Shown here: positions 23,099 through 31,186 of the stretch, piece by piece | Position numbering within the stretch: position 1 is the stretch's first letter | How the letters are laid out: the number at the start of each line of letters is the position of its first letter | Notes under the pieces: generated by a model | Databases searched by the model: none | Seen by the model: the letters and a program-made list of their open reading frames with translations, nothing else | What the model was told of the DNA's origin: nothing | Assembly: GCA_002394365.1 (NCBI GenBank) | Contig: DGTQ01000011.1 | Coordinates: 13,354 to 77,353 of the forward strand | DNA from: Prevotellaceae bacterium UBA4332 | GTDB lineage: Bacteria > Bacteroidota > Bacteroidia > Bacteroidales > Bacteroidaceae | Length of the DNA: 64,000 nt | Direction of reading: 5' to 3' | Program-made: the position numbers and the translations under genes

Positions 23099-24898
23099 TT
23101 ATCTCATCACCTTTTTGCCGCCCACTATCACTATGCCGCGATAGTCGCCAGACACGCGCTGACCAGAGAGGCTATAACCTCTCCCCAGCCCTTCAATGGT
23201 CTTTGCACCCCCTTCGGTTCCCCCGTTATCGGGGGACTGAAACCCAAGGAGAGGGAGTTCTCCCCCTTGGGGGGAGTTAGAGGGGGTCGAATTTCGAACA
23301 GCCTCTATCCCCGTAATCACTTTACTTTGATAATTCTCTATGGCTTTTTTGAGATTTACGTCGATGGCTGAAGAAGAGTCGTCGGTCGAGTTATTGAAAG
23401 TCCATTTCAGGTCGCCGCCCTCCGTGCGACCAGCGTATGCCATCACTATGGCAGGAACGTCATCAGGCGCATCAGGACTATAGGAGTACATATCACTCGC
23501 TGTATCGAAATTGCTGTATTTATTGCCACCAAAGACGGTACTCTCCGTTTCTGGCACCTTGTCTTCCCTTGCACTTACGACATAGGCATCATAGTCATTG
23601 GGACGGTCAGCCTGGGTGTAGAGAGTATAGCTGCCCTCAAACTTGTTGTTATACGCCTTGATTATGCCACCCGTCTGCTCTCCATTGGGCCATCGCTCCT
23701 TGTTGCTTCCCTGCATGTTGATTTCCAACGGCCAGGGGCAGTTGCGGTAGTAGTTGGCTTCTGCAAAGGTGGATGCCCCTTCCACGCTGAGTATGCACAT
23801 GGTGGGGTTGCCGTCGTTGTAGTTGTTATATACATGTACGTCGCCACGGCAGATGCGCGGCAGGCGTGAGTCGCAGTGGTCGAACCAGTTGTGGTGGTAG
23901 GTAAAGTACAGAGGGTCTTTGGACTCGTCTCCGCCAGTGCCTCCTGCAAATGAGCATTTGCCGTTATCCCAGAAATGGTTGAAGGAAATGGTAATGAAGG
24001 TGGTATAATATTTCATGTCTATTGCGCCGTCGCCCTTTTTCTGGTCAGCATCAGAGCCTGGAGCACCGTAGAAGAAGTCGCAGTTGTGTACCCAGTCGTA
24101 TGCATTGTCGCCTTCCATGGATACGGCGTCATCTCCGTATAGCATTATGCCGAGGTTGCGCACCTCGAGGCAGAGGCTTCTCTTCAGGTGGATACCTATG
24201 CCGTGCAGGGTTGCATCGTTGCCTACGCCCTCTATCGTGATATTGCGGATGCGCTTGTTATCTGCCCTGTCGCCTCCTGTGAAGGCTATGTACTTACCAC
24301 TCGTGAGGTTACTTACATCAGCTTTTTTCAGACAGCCTATAATGCGAATTATCATGGGGCTGTCCTCATACCCTTTTCCACGGGCTTTCAGTATCTCCAT
24401 GAGTCCTGTGTAGGTTTTAGGTCCTTTCTTGTCTATCGCAATGTCACAGGTCAGTGAGTTGACGTTATCACTTGTGACATAAAGAATCTTGGCTCCTGTC
24501 TTTGGCGTGCCGTCCATGTTGTAGGCTCCAGGTATGTTTCCATTGCTGAAGGCAAAGCCCTCACGCACGTGCTTTCTGACGGTGAGAGTATTGGTGACGG
24601 CCTTGTCTATCTCATTGCCCTTGTCATCCAACGCCTTAATAGTGATGATGTATTCTCCTGCCTTCAGTCCCAGCACATCGGCACGCATATAGTCGGCATA
24701 CCCCCTGATAAGGGCTTTGTCAATGACGGCATCGGTTATGCCCTCGCCACTGTATGTTACCTGATAGTCGGCGGCGCCATCGACTGGGGCCCACTCTACG
24801 AAAGCGGACTCCAGCCAACCTTGTTGCTTATTCACTGTCATGGCTTGTGTGGATAGTACACCTGCCAGCCACAACACTGTCAATAATATTCTACGCAT
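23099..24898 (-). CDS. Secreted pectate lyase, PL1 family
   Basis: 599 residues. Signal peptide (1-19), a fibronectin-III-like N-terminal domain (about 25-110), then a parallel beta-helix pectate lyase (about 110-510). Catalytic-region motifs: GDDAVSMEGDNAYDWVHNCDFFYG, GDGAIDMKYYTTFITISFNHFWDN for calcium sites, and WFDHCDSRLPRICRGDVHVYNNY with the conserved arginine. The C-terminus (YSLSGQRVSGDYRGIVIVGGKKVMR) is a type IX secretion-like tail. Between GIEAVRN and that tail is an insert of ~38 residues encoded by the CCCCTTGG-type dispersed repeat (about 23168-23300). It is a paralog of the next gene and cleaves polygalacturonate by beta-elimination. Confidence 0.9.
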   Translation of the reverse strand: MRRILLTVLWLAGVLSTQAMTVNKQQGWLESAFVEWAPVDGAADYQVTYSGEGITDAVIDKALIRGYADYMRADVLGLKAGEYIITIKALDDKGNEIDKAVTNTLTVRKHVREGFAFSNGNIPGAYNMDGTPKTGAKILYVTSDNVNSLTCDIAIDKKGPKTYTGLMEILKARGKGYEDSPMIIRIIGCLKKADVSNLTSGKYIAFTGGDRADNKRIRNITIEGVGNDATLHGIGIHLKRSLCLEVRNLGIMLYGDDAVSMEGDNAYDWVHNCDFFYGAPGSDADQKKGDGAIDMKYYTTFITISFNHFWDNGKCSFAGGTGGDESKDPLYFTYHHNWFDHCDSRLPRICRGDVHVYNNYNDGNPTMCILSVEGASTFAEANYYRNCPWPLEINMQGSNKERWPNGEQTGGIIKAYNNKFEGSYTLYTQADRPNDYDAYVVSAREDKVPETESTVFGGNKYSNFDTASDMYSYSPDAPDDVPAIVMAYAGRTEGGDLKWTFNNSTDDSSSAIDVNLKKAIENYQSKVITGIEAVRNSTPSNSPQGGELPLLGFQSPDNGGTEGGAKTIEGLGRGYSLSGQRVSGDYRGIVIVGGKKVMR

Positions 24899-24910
24899 GA
24901 TATTTTCTTT

Positions 24911-27142
24911 TTATCTCATCACCTTCTTGCCGCCCACTATCACTATGCCGCGATAGTCGCCAGACACGCGCTGACCAGAGAGGCTATAAAAGTTGAGAGT
25001 TGAGAGTTGAGAGTTGAGAGGGGAGTTGAGAGACTGTGAATTGTGAATTGTGAACTGTGAATTTCGAACTGCCTCTATCCCCGTAGCTATAGGCGAGAGG
25101 GCTATATAATAAAGGTATGACTCGCCGTTGCTGCGCTTGATGGTGTAGGTGCCAGCCTCGGAAAGGGTGGTGGTGACGATGTTGTTGTCAGGTATGGTAA
25201 TCTCTGGCATTTCGTTAATCTTTATGCGTTTGCTGGCAGAATTAGCGAAATAGAGCGTGAGGTTCATGGGCTGGGCTATGCTGAAGGTAACGCTTGAGCT
25301 TGAACCCATCTTGACACATTCGTTGTATGTGGTACCGCCAACGGTTACCGTGCCCTTGCTGTTGCTGGTCTGCCCCACGATGGTAAAGCCCTTGGAGGCA
25401 TCGTTTATGAGGTCGATGACGTATCCGCCCTGCGTAACCTCAGATGGTGTGGGAGTTGGGTTGTCGCCACCTTCACCACCTTCGCCACCTTCTTCACCAC
25501 CCTCGTCGGCAGGCTTCTCGCCGTCGCCCTGTATGCTTACCACCTTGCTTTCGTAGGCGAGGATAGCCTCTTTGAGAGCTGGTATGATGTCGTGGTTCTT
25601 GTCTTCGGTAGCATTATCGAAGGTCCACTTTATGTCGCCGCCGTTCATGCGTCCTGCGTAGGTGGTTACTATCTCTGCTACCTGTTCTGGAGCATCGGGG
25701 GTAGAGCTGTACATGCCGTCGGCAGTGTCAAAGTTGTCATATATGTGACCGCCTCTCTTTGCTGCTACGGTTTCAGGCACCTTGTCGCTGCGGTTCTCAA
25801 CGAGCCAAGCGTCAAACTCCTGGGCGTTGTCAGTCTGATATGACAGGCGCAGTTCTATGGTAGTATTCTCCACCTTGTTGTTATATGCCTTGCTCATGCC
25901 TCCAGGTTGGCCTGAGAATGTACCCTTCTCTGGCTGGCTGGCATAGATATAGTCTGTGCCCTGACCTGCTATCATCATAGGACGCTGCAGATTGCGGAAG
26001 TAGTTGCACTCGATGAATGCGTTTGATACTTCTGTGCAACCTATGCCGTAGGTGGCGTTGCCGTCGTAGTAGTTGTTGTAGATGTGGGCAGTGGTGTGGT
26101 TGAGACGTGGGCAGCGCGAGTCGCAATGGTCAAACCAGTTGTGGTGGAAGGTTATGAACAGATTGGTCTCCTCCTTGGTAGCACCGCCGCAACCCATCAC
26201 CTTGCCTGAGTCGAAGAAATGGTTGTAGGATATGGTGGTGAGCGTAGAGCGATACTTCATGTCGATAGAGCCGTCACCCTTCACCTGGTCGGCATCTGCT
26301 CCAGGCTTGCCATAGAAGAAGTCGCAGTTATGAATCCAATTGTGGTAGTTGTCCGTATCCATAGATATGGCATCGTCGCCAAAGAGCATAATGCCGAGAT
26401 TGCGCACCTCTATGCCCCTTGAACGCTTGAAGCCCACGCCATAGCCATAGAGGGTGGCATCATCGCCAATACCTTCAAGGGTTATGGACTCGATAGAGCA
26501 GTCGGTGGCGTTCTTGCCCTCGAAGCTGAGGTAGTTGTCGTCCTTCAGTCCGCTTATGTCGGTATTCTTCACCGTGCCTACTATGCGTACTATCAGCGGG
26601 GTGTGGGTCTTGTCCTTGCCACAAGCGCTGAGGATGTTTGCCAGTCCTGTGTAGGTGGTGGTGTTCTTGCCGTCGCTTACGTCGCATGTTACGGTGTTAG
26701 CCGTGTTTGGCGTAACATATATAATTTTGGCATTAGCCTTTGGCGTACCGTCCATGTTATAGCCACCAGGCACCACACCCTCGGTGAAGGCATAGCCCTC
26801 ACGGTTTTGCGCCTTGACAGTTACACTCTGCGCAGCAGATGTGGCGAGCTCTGCCCCCTTGTCGTCAAGAGCCTTTACTACAAGACTGTATGTACCAGCC
26901 TTGAGACCAGGAATATCACAACGAACATAGTCGCCATACGAGCGAATGAGCATGTCGTCTGCCTTACCGCTAACGCCCTCTCCGCTATAGCTTACGCTAT
27001 ACTTCGTGGCACCGCTGACGGAAGTCCATTGCAGCATGGCAGTTTCCAGCCATCCCTCACTCTTGGTTACGTTAACACTTGTCTGGGCATACATGCCTGC
27101 CATACCTGCAAGCAAAAGCACAATTAAATAAATTCTTTTCAT
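24911..27142 (-). CDS. Secreted pectate lyase, PL1 family, with extra C-terminal module
   Basis: 743 residues from ATG 27142 (MKRIYLIVLLLAGMAGMYAQ signal peptide); the frame opens 38 codons earlier, but those codons lie in the promoter region. Domain order: fibronectin-III-like domain, PL1 beta-helix (GDDAISMDTDNYHNWIHNCDFFYG, WFDHCDSRCPRLNHTTAHIYNNYYDG), a Gly/Glu/Pro-rich linker, a ~110-residue beta module that may bind carbohydrate, and the same C-terminal tail as its neighbour. The last ~75 bases coding for the tail are nearly identical in both genes, which suggests recent duplication or gene conversion. The linker before the tail carries a GAACTGTGAATTG-type repeat read as NSQFTIHNSQ. 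Confidence 0.9.
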   Translation of the reverse strand: MKRIYLIVLLLAGMAGMYAQTSVNVTKSEGWLETAMLQWTSVSGATKYSVSYSGEGVSGKADDMLIRSYGDYVRCDIPGLKAGTYSLVVKALDDKGAELATSAAQSVTVKAQNREGYAFTEGVVPGGYNMDGTPKANAKIIYVTPNTANTVTCDVSDGKNTTTYTGLANILSACGKDKTHTPLIVRIVGTVKNTDISGLKDDNYLSFEGKNATDCSIESITLEGIGDDATLYGYGVGFKRSRGIEVRNLGIMLFGDDAISMDTDNYHNWIHNCDFFYGKPGADADQVKGDGSIDMKYRSTLTTISYNHFFDSGKVMGCGGATKEETNLFITFHHNWFDHCDSRCPRLNHTTAHIYNNYYDGNATYGIGCTEVSNAFIECNYFRNLQRPMMIAGQGTDYIYASQPEKGTFSGQPGGMSKAYNNKVENTTIELRLSYQTDNAQEFDAWLVENRSDKVPETVAAKRGGHIYDNFDTADGMYSSTPDAPEQVAEIVTTYAGRMNGGDIKWTFDNATEDKNHDIIPALKEAILAYESKVVSIQGDGEKPADEGGEEGGEGGEGGDNPTPTPSEVTQGGYVIDLINDASKGFTIVGQTSNSKGTVTVGGTTYNECVKMGSSSSVTFSIAQPMNLTLYFANSASKRIKINEMPEITIPDNNIVTTTLSEAGTYTIKRSNGESYLYYIALSPIATGIEAVRNSQFTIHNSQSLNSPLNSQLSTLNFYSLSGQRVSGDYRGIVIVGGKKVMR

Positions 27143-27377
27143 CTTTAGTAGTGTAATATTGTTTAGATTGTAATTTTGGGTATTTGCCTGCAAAATTACT
27201 CTCTTTCTTGTATTTATAGGTGGACTAATAAACGAAAGGGGTGGATTTATCGCCAATAGGTTGAGGTTTAGAAGATTGAAAATTGAAGATTGAAGATTGA
27301 GAACTGTGAGGTTTCAGGTTTGAGTTTTGAACTTGTAACTGTGAACTGTGAACTGTGAACTATGAACTGTTTATCGC

Positions 27378-28310
27378 TCACACCAGCAAATCAGGGTGTA
27401 TATTCCTCATGGAGTTCCACAGGCTGTAGCGTGCCTCGGGGTTCATCGCCTCCAACTGGTGGAAGAGGTCGTTTACCTCCTTGCGTTTCGTCTGCCTGTC
27501 ATAAGGGCAAGGCGTTTTCTGTTTCTCAAAGCCGAGACGCTCTGCCTCCTCCACTATCATCTTCTCTGGCACGAGGCACAGCGGACGGATTATCTCCACT
27601 GGGTAATGCTTCATCTTGAGCTTAGGGGGCATAGTCTGTATTGAGCCCTCATAAATCATGTTCATCAGCAAGGTAGTCAGTATATCGTCCTGATGATGCC
27701 CCAAGGCAACCTTGTTGAACCCTCTCTCCTGAGCAAAGGAGAAGATAGCCTTGCGCCTGTTCCACGAGCATAGGAAGCAAGGGGTCTTTTGCCTGCGCTT
27801 CGCTTGGTTTGATTGAAGATTGAAGATTGAAGATTGAGACCTCTCCCCATCCCTCTCCCCGCTCCAACTTGTTGGCTTTGCTTGCAAAGAAGGAGAGGGA
27901 GTCTCTCCCCCTTGGAGGGAGTTCTTGCGCTCCAGTAGGTGCTCAGGCGCAGAGCGGAACTTGCTCTGGCAAGCCAACAAGTTGGAGCGAGAGGGGGTCG
28001 AACTGTGAACTGTGAATTGTGAACTGTGAATTGTGAACGAGCTATGCAGTATAGTGAGCCTTACCCCCACCTCTTCACAAAAGCGCTGTATATAAGTATG
28101 GTCTGTTTCGTATGGTATATTGTCCATCACCACATGCACAGCCTCCACCTCTATGTGTGGCTTGAAAATCCTCTGTTGTTTACCCATCAGGCGGAGGAGC
28201 ATCAGCGAATCCTTGCCACCAGAGAGAGCCACGAGCACCCTGTCGCCATCCTCCAGCAGCGAATACTCGGCACAAGCCCTGTGAAAAAGTCTCTGAATTT
28301 TTTTCTCCAT
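27378..28310 (-). CDS. ttcA: TtcA-like tRNA 2-thiocytidine synthetase with repeat-derived insert
   Basis: 310 residues. The PP-loop ATP pyrophosphatase motif SGGKDS is at residues 30-35, and CFLC (Cys178, Cys181) matches the conserved pair of TtcA-type tRNA thiolases, which bind an iron-sulfur cluster. GHHQDDILTT follows at about 205. These enzymes thiolate cytidine 32 of some tRNAs. Residues about 89-168 (DNA about 27807-28046) are not part of the family: they are translated dispersed repeats (SSFTIHSSQFTVHSS, then APEHLLERKNSLQGGETPSPS) placed just before the CxxC. Whether the protein still folds is uncertain, but the frame is kept. TtcA versus a related PP-loop enzyme is a moderate call. 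Confidence 0.8.
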   Translation of the reverse strand: MEKKIQRLFHRACAEYSLLEDGDRVLVALSGGKDSLMLLRLMGKQQRIFKPHIEVEAVHVVMDNIPYETDHTYIQRFCEEVGVRLTILHSSFTIHSSQFTVHSSTPSRSNLLACQSKFRSAPEHLLERKNSLQGGETPSPSLQAKPTSWSGERDGERSQSSIFNLQSNQAKRRQKTPCFLCSWNRRKAIFSFAQERGFNKVALGHHQDDILTTLLMNMIYEGSIQTMPPKLKMKHYPVEIIRPLCLVPEKMIVEEAERLGFEKQKTPCPYDRQTKRKEVNDLFHQLEAMNPEARYSLWNSMRNIHPDLLV

Positions 28311-28320
28311 ATTATTTGCT

Positions 28321-28370
28321 GCAAAGTTACAATTTTTTTTTGGCTATGTCACTAAAAAAACGTAATTTTG
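28321..28370. promoter_or_regulatory. Divergent promoters of the TtcA-like gene and the HD hydrolase
   Basis: Plus strand: TTTG at 28339-28342, 20 bases, TAATTTTG at 28363-28370, followed by TTCAAT-type repeats before the HD gene ATG. Minus strand: TAACTTTG (28322-28329) just upstream of the TtcA-like start, with no good -33 element. Confidence 0.7.
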
Positions 28371-28413
28371 CCAACAATCTTCAATCTTCAATCTTCAATT
28401 TTCAATCTTCTTC

Positions 28414-28878
28414 ATGGTGCTACTCACTGAAATAAGAAAAGACGTGGATAAAGACATGCTGCCCCTCTTTGACAAGGCGGCAGAGATAGCCCTCAGAGCA
28501 CATCAGGGACAGACGGACAAGGCTGGCAAACTCTACATAGGACACGTAACAAGGGTGTCAAGCCGTTGCCATACATCCTCAGCCAAGGTGGTAGCCCTGC
28601 TCCACGACGTGCTGGAGGACACCGATACTACACCCGAGGACCTGCTTCAGCAAGGCTTTCCGCAGGATATAATAGACTGTTTGCTGCTTATGACGCGGCA
28701 GGACGGGCAGGACTACGAAGAGTATGTTCGTCGCCTGTCTGCCAACCCCGTTTGCCGAGAGGTGAAGATAGCCGACCTCGAAGACAATATGGATATTCGT
28801 CGCCTTCCCTCGCTCAAAGAGCGCGATTTGCTCCGAATACAGAAATACCACAAGGCGTGGAAATTCCTTACTACATAA
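28414..28878 (+). CDS. HD-domain hydrolase related to the RelA/SpoT hydrolase domain
   Basis: 154 residues. AHQGQTDKAGKLYIGHVTRV, ALLHDVLEDTDTT and VKIADLEDNMDI match the metal-binding HD fold of (p)ppGpp hydrolases, as in MESH1-type small alarmone hydrolases. There is no synthetase domain. Inferred role: degrading (p)ppGpp or a related pyrophosphorylated nucleotide in the cytosol. It starts at ATG 28414 right after a TTCAAT-type repeat array and is followed by the nitroreductase-like lipoprotein gene 28 bases downstream, probably in the same transcript. Confidence 0.8.
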   Translation: MVLLTEIRKDVDKDMLPLFDKAAEIALRAHQGQTDKAGKLYIGHVTRVSSRCHTSSAKVVALLHDVLEDTDTTPEDLLQQGFPQDIIDCLLLMTRQDGQDYEEYVRRLSANPVCREVKIADLEDNMDIRRLPSLKERDLLRIQKYHKAWKFLTT

Positions 28879-28906
28879 ATTCTCAAAACTCAAACACCAT
28901 AGACAA

Positions 28907-29608
28907 ATGAAAAGAACCCTATTCGCACTTATTGCTGGCACCATGTGCGCTATGGCTCTTACAGCATGTGCCAACCAGCCAAAGGACAATGGCGAGGCTA
29001 AGACAGAAAAGACAGCTACAGAGATTCCATCCGACAGCATCATACAGCTTGCGGAAGCCGACAAGACTCTCCCAACCACTCTCATGCAGGCGCTGAGCGA
29101 CAGAAAGTCCACTCGTGAGTTTGCCGACAAACAGCTCTCGCTCGAAGACCTCTCCTCTCTCCTTTGGGCAGCAAATGGAGTAAATCGTGAGGACGGCAAG
29201 CGAACAGCACCCTCAGCCGTCAACGCTCAGGACATAGACATCTACGTCTGCATGCAGCAAGGAGCCTACCTCTATGACGCCAGAAAAAATCTCTTGCAAC
29301 GCATCACCACCGAGGACCTGCGTTCAGCCGTAGCAGGCAATCAGAACGTATCAGCACCCCTTTTCCTTGTGATGATATCCGACCTCTCCCGTTTCCCAGA
29401 GCGCATATCCTCCGACCGTTCCAAGGCAGAATCTCTCGCCAATATGGATGCTGGATATGTCTCAGGCAACATAGGCATCTTCTGCTCAGCAGCTCAGCTT
29501 GCCACCGTGCCTCGCGCCACTATGGACAAAGAAGCTCTGGCAAAATCACTGAAGCTCTCAGCCACTCAGCTGCCTATCCTCAATAATCCCGTCGGCTATT
29601 CTAAATAA
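28907..29608 (+). CDS. Nitroreductase-like lipoprotein (SagB/ThcOx type)
   Basis: 233 residues with a lipoprotein signal (MALTAC). The rest fits the SagB/ThcOx branch of FMN nitroreductases: MQALSDRKSTREFADKQLSLEDLSSLLWAANGVNR, RTAPSAVNAQDIDIYV and NMDAGYVSGNIGIFCSAAQL. FMN-dependent oxidoreductase activity is expected from the family, but location outside the cytoplasm is unusual for a flavin enzyme; related lipoproteins are common in Bacteroidales and their substrate is unknown. It follows the HD gene and precedes a 1.3-kb repeat zone with no clear terminator. Confidence 0.82.
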   Translation: MKRTLFALIAGTMCAMALTACANQPKDNGEAKTEKTATEIPSDSIIQLAEADKTLPTTLMQALSDRKSTREFADKQLSLEDLSSLLWAANGVNREDGKRTAPSAVNAQDIDIYVCMQQGAYLYDARKNLLQRITTEDLRSAVAGNQNVSAPLFLVMISDLSRFPERISSDRSKAESLANMDAGYVSGNIGIFCSAAQLATVPRATMDKEALAKSLKLSATQLPILNNPVGYSK

Positions 29609-29698
29609 CTTCGTCTGCTCTCCCGACTAAACGAAAACCTGCGTTTTGTTTGGTTCACCTGCAAATTCCTGTGTCTTACATTTTTTCTCGCAAAGACA

Positions 29699-29812
29699 CT
29701 AAGAATAACTCTCTTCGAGAGCATCAGTCTGTAGTTTCATCCATTCGCTTGAAAGCAAGCTTTCAGCAAATGTCACACCTACATCCTTACTGGTTGCACC
29801 AGTTATTCTTAG
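29699..29812 (-). repeat. Branched palindromic element E1
   Basis: A 12-bp perfect closing stem, CTAAGAATAACT (29699-29710) with AGTTATTCTTAG (29801-29812), encloses small hairpins such as CTCTC/GAGAG, TGAAAGC/GCTTTCA and ACTGG/CCAGT. Outside the stem it carries TTTGCGTA and CTTTGCGAGAAA on the minus strand, the same frame as E2 and E3. Confidence 0.7.
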
Positions 29813-30056
29813 TTACGCAAAGGGCAAAGGCGCACCTGCGGTGCTACGCTAAGGGGCTGGCGCAGAGGTTATGAGGTTCTTGCTCTGGCAAACCAACAAG
29901 TTGGAGCGATGAGGTCATGAGGTCATAAGGTTATGAGGTTATTCCACCTAAAAACTCAAAGCGAAACGACCTAAAGACCTGACACCAAACTTCACCTTAA
30001 AATCCACATGGTCTCTTTGCGTGAGTGCTGAAAGCACGACCTTGGCTCTTGGCGTA

Positions 30057-30168
30057 GAGATGATTACTGACTTCAGTCAGCAGAGTGTCGAGATAAGACG
30101 CTTATCAAGCTTGCTTGAAATAAGGGGCTTATCGAGAGACGATGAAGCTCGCAAGAGCTAATCATCTC
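30057..30168 (+). repeat. Branched palindromic element E2
   Basis: A 10-bp perfect closing stem, GAGATGATTA (30057-30066) with TAATCATCTC (30159-30168), encloses CTGAC/GTCAG, GATAAG/CTTATC and AGCTC/GAGCT hairpins. Flanks: CTTGGCTCTTGGCGTA and GGCTTGGCGAGAAA. Just upstream is a GTGCT-gaa-AGCAC hairpin (30025-30037). Confidence 0.7.
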
Positions 30169-30242
30169 GGCTTGGCGAGAAATAAACAAAGAAATCCGAG
30201 CTATCCGTGATAAAAATCAACACAGAGTTTTGCAAGTGACCC

Positions 30243-30335
30243 AAAAATCCTATCTAAAATCTTAACAAAAAAATCTTGTCCACAAATATTCAGAAGGCCT
30301 TTTATTTATTTCGTCATTTCATTCCTCAAAAATCC
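30243..30335. repeat. Left copy of a ~90-bp inverted repeat
   Basis: The reverse complement of this stretch matches 37037-37123 with only a few differences (shared core GAATGAAATGACGAAAT, then GCCTTCTGAATATTTGTGG). The two copies lie about 6.8 kb apart in opposite orientation. Confidence 0.85.
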
Positions 30336-30517
30336 AATAAAAATCCTCTCTAAAATCTTCTGAACTTATAACTGGGATTCCGAGCTAATAGCTCTTGCGC
30401 TCCGTAGGTGCTCAGGCGTTTCTGCTCCCCGAAAACGGGGTTGTTCTCCCCCTCTTGGGGGAGTTAGAGGGGGTCTCTTTGCGTAAGCTCCGAAGGAGCG
30501 TCTTGGCTCTTTGCGTA

Positions 30518-30632
30518 GAGATGAAAGACTGCTGTTAAGCAGTGCAGGGATTGACTTTTGTGGGCACTGAGAACTGGTTCTCAAGTGAACATAAAAGGCA
30601 ATAACTGCTTACCTCGTAGAGGGCCTCATCTC
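30518..30632 (+). repeat. Branched palindromic element E3
   Basis: A 7-bp closing stem GAGATGA (30518-30524) with TCATCTC (30626-30632) encloses ACTGCT/AGCAGT and GAGAAC/GTTCTC hairpins. Flanks match E2. The upstream hairpin is GCTCC-gaa-GGAGC (30487-30499): same place and loop as in E2 but a different stem. Confidence 0.7.
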
Positions 30633-30931
30633 GGCTTGGCGAGAAAACTTGAAACTCGGCTTAGCGAGAAATAGAAATCCGAGAGAGAAATCTGTGGTTA
30701 AAAAAATCCCTGGGCTTATGAAAAACTCAGGGATTTCCTTTCTCGCTCCTCACGGAGGGAATTAGGGAAAAATACTTTATTAACTAAATTTTTAACAATT
30801 TGCAGACGCCCCAAAGAGAGGCGAATGCCTGAAAAAACTATGCGCCCTTCACAGGGAGCTTATTGGTGAGATGCAAGGGTAGCAAGCCCTTGCATCCCTA
30901 TTGATTAGTTTTGGTTTACGACTACTGATGA

Positions 30932-31090
30932 TTAGTACTCGTTCTCCTCGCTGAACTCGAACTCCTCAGACGCAATATCGTTTGAGTCATCAATAGTTTC
31001 AGTACTTACCTGCTCTGAACCAGCAAGAATTGTAGGAAGGAGAATCTTTACCTCCTTAGCCTCTGGCTGAATATATGCTTTCTTAATCAT
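30932..31090 (-). CDS. Small peptide with leader-like N-terminus
   Basis: 52 residues, too short for most gene callers. It begins MIKKAYIQPEAKEVKILLPTILAGS and continues with a polar, very acidic tail ending in SEENEY. Short Bacteroidales peptides of this form (a lysine, Tyr-x-x-Pro, a hydrophobic LLxxxLAGS segment, then a variable tail) are common and sometimes sit near export or peptide-modification genes, but none is recognised here. It lies 97 bases downstream of the large secreted protein gene on the same strand. Function unknown. Confidence 0.55.
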   Translation of the reverse strand: MIKKAYIQPEAKEVKILLPTILAGSEQVSTETIDDSNDIASEEFEFSEENEY

Positions 31091-31186
31091 AATCTTATAA
31101 AGATATTAAAAGTTTAACATGTAACCATCCCCTGTCCCTCCCCCTCCCTACACAGGGAGGGACGGGGTGGGTCTGGATGAGTCTTC

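Larger units (their letters stand above)
29609..30931. repeat. Repeat-rich intergenic zone, no clear gene
   Basis: No credible coding frame. It contains three branched palindromic elements (described separately), a GGTTATGAGGTCAT-type array (29868-29945), a TTGCGCTCC/GTAGGTGCTCAGG-type repeat (30382-30420), CCCCTCTTGG-type repeats (30424-30475), one arm of a ~90-bp inverted repeat (30243-30335), a hairpin AAATCCCTG/CAGGGATTT (30704-30736) and a 10-bp hairpin GATGCAAGGG/CCCTTGCATC (30870-30896). Confidence 0.75.
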
